Below are positions 15,750 through 21,013 of a stretch of DNA of 21,013 bases, piece after piece. This stretch comes from CAYQXJ01 sp964421565 (lineage in GTDB: Bacteria; Planctomycetota; Brocadiia; SM23-32). Every line of letters begins with the position of its first letter. Positions within the stretch are counted from its first letter, which is position 1. Both the position numbers and the translations under genes were made by a program. Under the pieces are notes generated by a model. It made no database searches. It saw only the letters and a program-made list of their open reading frames with translations, and was not told where the DNA came from. The stretch is taken from positions 1 to 21,013 of the forward strand of contig CAYQXJ010000024.1 of NCBI GenBank assembly GCA_964421565.1, in the 5' to 3' direction.

Positions 15750-15956
15750 GGCTTTCCGGGGCGCCCTTCGAGCGCGGCCGGGCTTATCGGCCACTGAGCC
15801 GCGCACGGGGGATGCATCGGAAAACCTGGGCAGCGAAAGAAACGGCTGGATTCTCCTTGATAGAGTCGGGGGGGGGTAGACTATGCTGGTAGCGTAGCGA
15901 ACGACGGTAAACACTTACCTTTTTTGCGTCGCGAGGCCGCGATCATCCGATGCGGC

Positions 15957-15985
15957 TTGACTTGCCCGCCGGCCGGGTGCAGGAT
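15957..15985 (+). promoter_or_regulatory. Candidate promoter of the glycoside hydrolase gene
   Basis: TTGACT (15957-15962) and CAGGAT (15980-15985) are 17 bp apart, about 50 bp upstream of the ATG at 16038. The -35 is good and the -10 poor. Confidence 0.25.
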
Positions 15986-16037
15986 GCACGCGGCGTACGA
16001 ACCAGTATGACGGTTTTCGAGACTGAGGAAGAGAACC

Positions 16038-18293
16038 ATGCGGATTTTCTGGCTGGTATTCGCGGTTTGCCTGCTTGCGGCGGGGCCGATGGCTGGGCTG
16101 GCGGAGGAGCCGGCGCTGGACGGGACGAACTCCTGGGCTTTTACGCCGGGGGAGGACGAGTTCACCGACGCTGCTTTGCTCGACCTGCGCTTCCTGAACG
16201 AGGAGCAGGCGGGCGCCCGCGGCTGGGTTCGCGCCAGCGCCGATGGCGGCTTCGTCCGCGGCGACGGCCGGCCGATTCGCTTCTGGGGCACCCACGGGGG
16301 CGCCCGGTCGGGCTGGAGCGATAAGGAAGCGCGGCGCAACGCTCGCTGGCTCGCCAAGCTCGGCGTCAACCTAGTGCGCCACGGCGGCACGCTCCGCGGC
16401 GGGGAAGAGGGCTCGGAGGTCACCGACATCAACGAGAAAACCCTCCGGCAGTGCTGGCGCACCGTCGCCGTGATGAGGCGGGAGGGCATCTACACCATGC
16501 TCAGCCCGTTCTGGGGTTACGGCGGCTTCGGCGGGCCGGTGCCGGAGAGCTGGGGCATCGAGGGCTACAGCGGCAAGTCGGGGCTCACCCCGATACTCAT
16601 CTTTTACCCGAAGCTGCAGAGGGGCTATAAGGCATGGATCCGCCGCCTGCTGACCGAGGAGAACCCCCACACCGGCGTCCCGCTGGTCGAGGACCCGGCC
16701 CTGGCGTTCCTGGAGGTGCACAACGAGAGTAACCTCCTTTTCCACTGGGTCAAGGGCATCAAAGGCGACCCGCTGCGCGTGCTCCAGAGCCAGTTCGCGG
16801 ACTGGGCCGCGGAGAAGTACGGATCGATCGCGGAGGCGATGCGGGCGTGGGACTCGACCGAGGTCGAAGGCGACGCGCCGGCCGAGGGCCGTCTCGGCCT
16901 GATGAACATCTGGTTCATGACGAGCGAGGGAAAAGACCAGATTCCGAACCGACAGCGGGGCCGCGACACGCTGCAGTTCTACGTTGAGACCGAGCGCAAG
17001 TTTTACGAGGAGATGGAGCGCTACGTCCGGGAGGAACTCGGCTACAGGGGACTCTTCAGCACCAGCAACTTCCGCTCGGCCGACCAGGTCCTGCTCGACG
17101 ACCTGGAGCGCTGGTGCAAGAGCGCCGGAGACCTGATCTGCCGCAACAGCTACTACGGCTCCAATCACCGCGGCGAGAACGCCGGCTGGCGTATCGATCC
17201 GGGCGACCTTTACGCTCCGCGGTCGGCGACCGTGCAGCCTCACAGGCTGCCGGTGCTCAAGAAGCAGGTCGCCGGACTGCCCTATATCCTGACCGAGACG
17301 CTGTGGGTGCCGCCGCAGCCCTACGAGGCCGAGGGGCCGCTGATGGTGGCCGCCTACATGGGCCTTAACGGCATGGACAGCGCGCTCTGGGCCGGCCCGC
17401 GGGCGATCACCTGGAATCCGAATCCCTACCACCATTGGGTAACTATCGACGGCGGCCATCCCCTGCGCAAGTTCCAGTGCGGGTTCCCCGGAACCATGGG
17501 CAACTTTCCGGCGGCGGCGCTGATCCACCGGCGCGGTTACGTTACGCCGTCCGAGCCGGTTGTGCACGAGGAGCGCACGCTCGAGGGGATGCTGGATCTG
17601 CGGCCACCCATGATCGCTGACGCCGCTGATTTCGATCCGAACCAGTACGCCGAAACCTACCGCGAGAACCCCGAGATACCCGGCGGGGTTGACCCCCGGG
17701 CGTTCCTGGTGGGGCGGGTCGAGACGGTTCTGCAGGGCGAACCGAGGCAGAGCTATGCGGCCGACCTGACACCCTATATCGACGCGGATACCGTCAGGAG
17801 TGCCACCGGCGAGCTGAAGGTCGAAAGCGACCCCGGCCTGTTCACGCTGGATGCCCCGAAGGCCCAGGCCGTGGCCGGTTTCCTTGCGGACGCGGGCGGG
17901 GAGTTCGAGCTGAGCGACTGCCGCATATCCTCCTCCAACCGGTACGCGGCGGTCGCCGTCGTCTCCCTCGACGGGCTGCCGGTGGCGGAGTCCGAACGGG
18001 TGCTGGTGCAGGTGGGCACCATCTGCCGTCCGACCGGCTGGCGGGAGGAGCCCGCGACCTTCGAGGACAAGCAGGACAACACGCTGGATGGCCGCCGCAT
18101 TCTGAGCACCGGCCGCATGCCGTGGCGGGTCACCAACGCGGATGTCCGCGTGAGCGTGAGCAACCTGAAGCTGAGTAGAGCAACGCGCCTGGACGAGTCC
18201 GGCTATCCCGACGGCGAAGTCGCTGTGCAGCGCGCGGACCGGGCGGCGAGCATCACCTTCCCGCCCGACGCCCTCTATGTAATACTTGAGTAG
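16038..18293 (+). CDS. Secreted glycoside hydrolase, clan GH-A-like
   Basis: This 751-residue protein has a signal peptide (MRIFWLVFAVCLLAAGPMAG, cleavage probably near Ala22). A TIM-barrel-like region follows, with the clan GH-A signposts: PIRFWGTHGG and a LAKLGVNLVRHGG strand near 105-117, the acid/base Asn229-Glu230 in FLEVHNESNLL, and a likely nucleophile Glu420 in YILTETLW. In this clan the two Glu residues cleave glycosidic bonds with retention of configuration. About 250 further residues (from 510) look beta-rich and may be accessory. The ATG at 16038 has GAGGAAGAGAA upstream. The substrate is unknown; the adjacent sulfatase suggests a sulfated polysaccharide. The family number cannot be assigned by eye. 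Confidence 0.8.
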   Translation: MRIFWLVFAVCLLAAGPMAGLAEEPALDGTNSWAFTPGEDEFTDAALLDLRFLNEEQAGARGWVRASADGGFVRGDGRPIRFWGTHGGARSGWSDKEARRNARWLAKLGVNLVRHGGTLRGGEEGSEVTDINEKTLRQCWRTVAVMRREGIYTMLSPFWGYGGFGGPVPESWGIEGYSGKSGLTPILIFYPKLQRGYKAWIRRLLTEENPHTGVPLVEDPALAFLEVHNESNLLFHWVKGIKGDPLRVLQSQFADWAAEKYGSIAEAMRAWDSTEVEGDAPAEGRLGLMNIWFMTSEGKDQIPNRQRGRDTLQFYVETERKFYEEMERYVREELGYRGLFSTSNFRSADQVLLDDLERWCKSAGDLICRNSYYGSNHRGENAGWRIDPGDLYAPRSATVQPHRLPVLKKQVAGLPYILTETLWVPPQPYEAEGPLMVAAYMGLNGMDSALWAGPRAITWNPNPYHHWVTIDGGHPLRKFQCGFPGTMGNFPAAALIHRRGYVTPSEPVVHEERTLEGMLDLRPPMIADAADFDPNQYAETYRENPEIPGGVDPRAFLVGRVETVLQGEPRQSYAADLTPYIDADTVRSATGELKVESDPGLFTLDAPKAQAVAGFLADAGGEFELSDCRISSSNRYAAVAVVSLDGLPVAESERVLVQVGTICRPTGWREEPATFEDKQDNTLDGRRILSTGRMPWRVTNADVRVSVSNLKLSRATRLDESGYPDGEVAVQRADRAASITFPPDALYVILE

Positions 18294-18305
18294 CCAAAAC
18301 TGTGC

Positions 18306-18358
18306 CCAGCCCTCATCGGCGCAGAGGCCACGTCGTGAGCCGGTGCTCGTCGGGCTGG
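18306..18358. terminator. Possible bidirectional hairpin between convergent genes
   Basis: CCAGCCC (18306-18312) and GGGCTGG (18352-18358) are perfect 7-bp arms enclosing a shorter GAGC-cggt-GCTC hairpin. It lies in the 69-bp gap between the hydrolase and sulfatase stops. The large loop and lack of T-runs make it a weak candidate. Confidence 0.25.
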
Positions 18359-18362
18359 CCTG

Positions 18363-19955
18363 TCAGTCGGCCCCCGGATCGTGGAGGTTGGCGTACCAGA
18401 CGCGCGGAACGTCGGCGTCGGGCGGGTAGTGCTCGATGGCGTCGACCTCCGCCCGCCGCTTCTCCAGCAGCGCCCGATAGCGCTCGGTCCGGCGGAACGG
18501 GTGCGGCTCGCGGGGGAACGGGCGCGGCATGGTCTCGGCGATGCGCCACAGCTCCTCCTTCAGATCCTCCAGCACGTCCGCGCGCGTCGGGTCGTCGATC
18601 AGGTTTACGCGTTCGAACGGATCGGTGCTCAGGTCGTACAGCTGGTCGGGCTCGAAGTAACCGGGGATGAACGGCGCGTTGAGGCGGTCGAACATCAGCC
18701 CGACGCCCGGCTCGACGTGTGGATCGGCGCTCTTGAACTCCTCGATGGCGCTCTGCGGGTAGCGGGTGGCGATGTAGTGGTAGCGGCCCTTGATGACCGA
18801 GCGCGACCAGCCCATCTCGTGATAGGCGACTTCGCGCGGCCATTCGCTCTCCCCCCGCAGTGCCCCCAGCACGCTGACGCCGTCGACGGTGTGGTCCTCG
18901 GGCATCTCGGCCCCACAGGCCTCGCACAGCGTCGGTACCATGTCGACCCAGGAGAAGACCTCGCGCACCACCTGCCCGCCTGGCAGCTCCGCCGGCCAGC
19001 GCATCACGAACGGCAGGTGCTGCCCCGTCATGTGGCTCGACCCCTTACCGGGTATGCCGTGATCGGCGGTGTAGATTACGATGGTGTCCTTGGCCAGTCC
19101 CAGTTCGTCCAGCCGACGGAGGACTGCGCCCACCTGGTCGTCGATCATCACGATGCCCGCGTTGACCCCGGCGACGGGACCCTCGGTCTGCAGCCCGGCC
19201 TCGCGCATGCGTTCCAGCACCGTCTCGTCGGGTGGATGCGAGCCGGGCGGCTCGTCCAGCTTGCCGCCGAGCGTGTAGCGGTGGTCGGCGCCCAGCGATT
19301 TCGTGCAATCGGGGGAGTGGGGGACCGTGTCCGCAAGGTGCAGGTAGAACGGCCGTCCGTCCTCGGCGGCAGCATTGAGGAACTCCAGCGCGCCGTCGGT
19401 CATCCACATCGGGTTGTGCGCGCGGAGGCGCGGGTCCGAGTGGCCACCCAGGTTGCCCCAGTTGACGCAGTCGACGTATTCGAATCCGGCGCAGCGCCTG
19501 ACGACCTCCTGCGCGTCGGCCTGACGGCGCCGCAGCTCCGCGTCGAACTCCGGGTCGTCAACGTCGCCGTCGGGGAAGGTTGGCTCGTCGAAGTCGAAGT
19601 CTTCGGTGCTGAAGCGGCTATGCCATTTGCCGATGTGGCCGGTGAAGTAGCCGGCCCCGCGGAGCGTCTTCGCCAGCGTCGGCGTCTCCGGATCGAGCAT
19701 CCCGTTCTGGGAGACCAGGTACGGCTGGTCCTCCGGCACGTCCTCGTAGACCCAGCGGCTGCGCCCGGTGTATTGCCCGGTGAAGAGGTTCCAGCGGCTG
19801 GGGCAGCAGAGCGCCGCGCAGCAGTATCCGCGGTCGAAGCGGGCGCCGTCGGCGGCGATGGAGTCGATGTTCGGCGTCGGCGCGGGTCCGCCGTAGCATC
19901 CGTGGTAGCTCGGCGTCGTGTCGTCAGCAACGATAACAACGATGTTCGGTGCCAT
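18363..19955 (-). CDS. Sulfatase (formylglycine-dependent, type I)
   Basis: This 530-residue protein opens with MAPNIVVIVADDT, where Asp11 and Asp12 are expected calcium ligands. The activation motif Cys50-Cys-Pro-Ser-Arg54 is followed by WNLFTG; Cys50 would be converted to formylglycine by a sulfatase-maturating enzyme not present here. HIGKWH, VPH and a later TADHG with a Lys complete the usual active-site set. The enzyme hydrolyses sulfate esters. The ATG at 19955 has AAGGA about 8 bp upstream and gives the usual sulfatase start; an extension to 20018 is unlikely. No signal peptide is visible, which is unusual for polysaccharide sulfatases and implies a cytoplasmic role or an alternative export route. 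It converges with the secreted hydrolase gene and probably acts on desulfation of related sugars. Confidence 0.9.
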   Translation of the reverse strand: MAPNIVVIVADDTTPSYHGCYGGPAPTPNIDSIAADGARFDRGYCCAALCCPSRWNLFTGQYTGRSRWVYEDVPEDQPYLVSQNGMLDPETPTLAKTLRGAGYFTGHIGKWHSRFSTEDFDFDEPTFPDGDVDDPEFDAELRRRQADAQEVVRRCAGFEYVDCVNWGNLGGHSDPRLRAHNPMWMTDGALEFLNAAAEDGRPFYLHLADTVPHSPDCTKSLGADHRYTLGGKLDEPPGSHPPDETVLERMREAGLQTEGPVAGVNAGIVMIDDQVGAVLRRLDELGLAKDTIVIYTADHGIPGKGSSHMTGQHLPFVMRWPAELPGGQVVREVFSWVDMVPTLCEACGAEMPEDHTVDGVSVLGALRGESEWPREVAYHEMGWSRSVIKGRYHYIATRYPQSAIEEFKSADPHVEPGVGLMFDRLNAPFIPGYFEPDQLYDLSTDPFERVNLIDDPTRADVLEDLKEELWRIAETMPRPFPREPHPFRRTERYRALLEKRRAEVDAIEHYPPDADVPRVWYANLHDPGAD

Positions 19956-20264
19956 GCGGTGTCCTTGGATCTCTTGTTGGTCCTGGTGCGCCCCGGTCAG
20001 CGCGCATTGCACGGGCATCGGCTGGTGTCAAAATACCGGCAGCGGTGTTATTCCTCAAGATACGCCGATGTTCTAACCCCGTCCGGCCGCGTCCGCAACC
20101 GCCCGGGTCGCCGGGAGTGGCCGAACGGCCGGGTGGGGTAAGTGGGGCGGATGGAATTCACACAACCGAACATGAAAGCCCTTGATAGTCATCCACGCCT
20201 GCGGTACTTGTAGGGTCATCGGTCTTAGTTGGTGATGGTCCGAGGCGGCATGTAAGGAGGGATT
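19956..20264. other. Intergenic region upstream of sulfatase and membrane-protein pseudogene
   Basis: This stretch holds the candidate sulfatase promoter and, at its right end, a perfect AAGGAGG ribosome binding site preceding the ATG at 20265. No other gene, tRNA or repeat is evident. Confidence 0.45.
20030..20058 (-). promoter_or_regulatory. Candidate promoter of the sulfatase gene
   Basis: On the minus strand, TTGAGG (20058-20053) and TATTTT (20035-20030) are 17 bp apart. They lie about 75 bp upstream of the ATG at 19955. Each box matches the sigma-70 consensus at 4 of 6 positions. Confidence 0.35.
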
Positions 20265-20730
20265 ATGAGCAAGCCGAGCGGAGAGGAAACGCATCGCATG
20301 CCCGCCGAGAGCGCCGAGGAAGGGCCGACCGTCCGAAGCGCCTGCCGATCCTCTGGTTGATATGCGTATGGTTTGGCCTTGGCGGTATGCTGAGCATTTC
20401 TGTCGCGTTCTCCATGGCGCCGGTGGATGCCGCGGTTCTCGCCGGAATGGGTGTGCTGAGTCTTGGCGCTGCGATCGGGCGGTACCTGCGTGCGCGCATT
20501 GGATGGTGGGTTGCCGTCGGGGCGATCGGCGCGATTTCCTGATTGACACTTACGAGGTCTCCTGGCTGTCGGGCGACCCGGTCTTGTTTGTCCTGGACTT
20601 CGTGCTCTGGACGGGTGCGCCCCTCCTGTATCTATGGCTTCGCAGGGGGCACTTCCGCCGGGGCCGGGGCAAGCCGTCGAGACGGAGCCACGATGCCTAC
20701 TCCCGAGCCCCGGCCTGGGCCGTCATCAAG
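20265..20730 (+). pseudogene. Frameshifted small integral membrane protein gene
   Basis: An ATG at 20265 with AAGGAGG 5 bp upstream starts a frame that stops after 31 codons. The neighbouring frame then reads RPKRLPILWLICVWFGLGG and two further hydrophobic segments, ending at a stop at 20540-20542. The third frame reads from FLIDTYEVSWLSGD into FVLDFVLWTGAPLLYLWLRRG. Taken together these make about 140 residues with four hydrophobic segments, interrupted by two frameshifts near 20310-20335 and 20530-20540. The intact ribosome binding site and consistent membrane pattern suggest a decayed gene. Sequencing errors could give the same picture. The 3' end is uncertain and runs up to the tail of the second recombinase. 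No family recognised. Confidence 0.45.
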
Positions 20731-20738
20731 ACTTGGTA

Positions 20739-21013
20739 TTACTGCACGGCCCTCTCGGTACGGCCACGCGTAGACCGACTCGGCCTCAGGCTGGGCAACG
20801 CCTCCAAGGCACCCGCAACGTCGAGCAGGCTGGGGTCGGTGTAGACGTTCATGGTAAGGTCGAGGGAGGAGTGGCGCAGGGCGGCCTGGGCAGTGCGGGG
20901 CGCCACGCCGTTTTTGCTGAGGTGGGTGCCGAAGGTGTGCCGCAGGGCGTGGAGGTCGACCGTGCGGCCGCGCTCGTCCTCCTTCGGGATATCGGCTGCC
21001 GCAAGGTCCCAGC
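20739..21013 (-). CDS. C-terminal part of a second tyrosine recombinase (partial)
   Basis: The minus-strand frame runs from the right edge to a TAA at 20741-20739, giving 90 residues. It carries HALRHTFGTHLSKNG with the H-x2-R pair, LRHSS, and NVYTD with the nucleophile Tyr. It differs from the chimeric recombinase at 14727-15749 by few residues over the catalytic part, and the DNA matches at roughly nine of ten positions by eye, then diverges in the last 25 residues. The upstream part lies outside the window, so it cannot be told whether this copy has a normal N-terminal domain. Confidence 0.8.
   Translation of the reverse strand, partial: WDLAAADIPKEDERGRTVDLHALRHTFGTHLSKNGVAPRTAQAALRHSSLDLTMNVYTDPSLLDVAGALEALPSLRPSRSTRGRTERAVQ

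Noticed and set aside
18381..20141. Plus-strand open frame of 586 codons opposite the sulfatase gene
   Set aside because: It mirrors the sulfatase codons, shows no domain, and has no ribosome binding site; the sulfatase motifs are clear on the other strand.

Overview
High-GC bacterial DNA, most like a member of the PVC superphylum (Planctomycetota or relatives). The clues are a tyrosine recombinase of a type I associate with planctomycete genomes, a choline-sulfatase-like arylsulfatase next to a secreted glycoside hydrolase, and small signal-peptide proteins. No rRNA, complete tRNA or CRISPR array is present, so the taxonomic assignment is an inference.

Left part (1-11650) looks like a defence or restriction island. 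After the tail of an FN3-like protein (3-182) and a tiny HNH protein (544-783) comes a tightly coupled minus-strand operon, transcribed right to left: a DUF6361-type protein (7523-6261), a two-HKD phospholipase D-type protein (6268-4295) and a SNF2/DEAH-like helicase (4295-1035). Adjacent genes overlap by 8 bp and 1 bp. Next is a plus-strand PD-(D/E)XK nuclease (8168-9097). It converges, with an 11-bp gap, on a minus-strand N-DNA-methyltransferase carrying an N-terminal XRE helix-turn-helix and two zinc ribbons (11610-9109). A perfect 7+6+7 inverted repeat sits on the candidate -10 box of the methyltransferase promoter and suggests autoregulation. The five genes look like a restriction-modification pair plus a nuclease/helicase effector module. 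I do not recognise a named system with this exact composition.

Middle part (11650-14730). A 3' remnant of a tRNA-Gly(CCC) gene (11841-11906), surrounded by repeated GTCGTAA motifs and a tandem 12-bp repeat, looks like an attachment-site scar bounding the defence island. Beyond it lie three exported minus-strand proteins: an unknown membrane-anchored protein, an OmpH/Skp-like coiled-coil protein and a small acidic lipoprotein.

Right part (14727-21013). A tyrosine recombinase catalytic domain fused to an IS66-like transposase N-terminus (14727-15749) and the tail of a second, closely related recombinase (20739 to beyond the window) lie in direct orientation. They bracket a secreted clan GH-A-like glycoside hydrolase (16038-18293), a convergent sulfatase (19955-18363) and a frameshifted small membrane protein gene. 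This block looks like a polysaccharide-catabolism cargo between recombinase copies.
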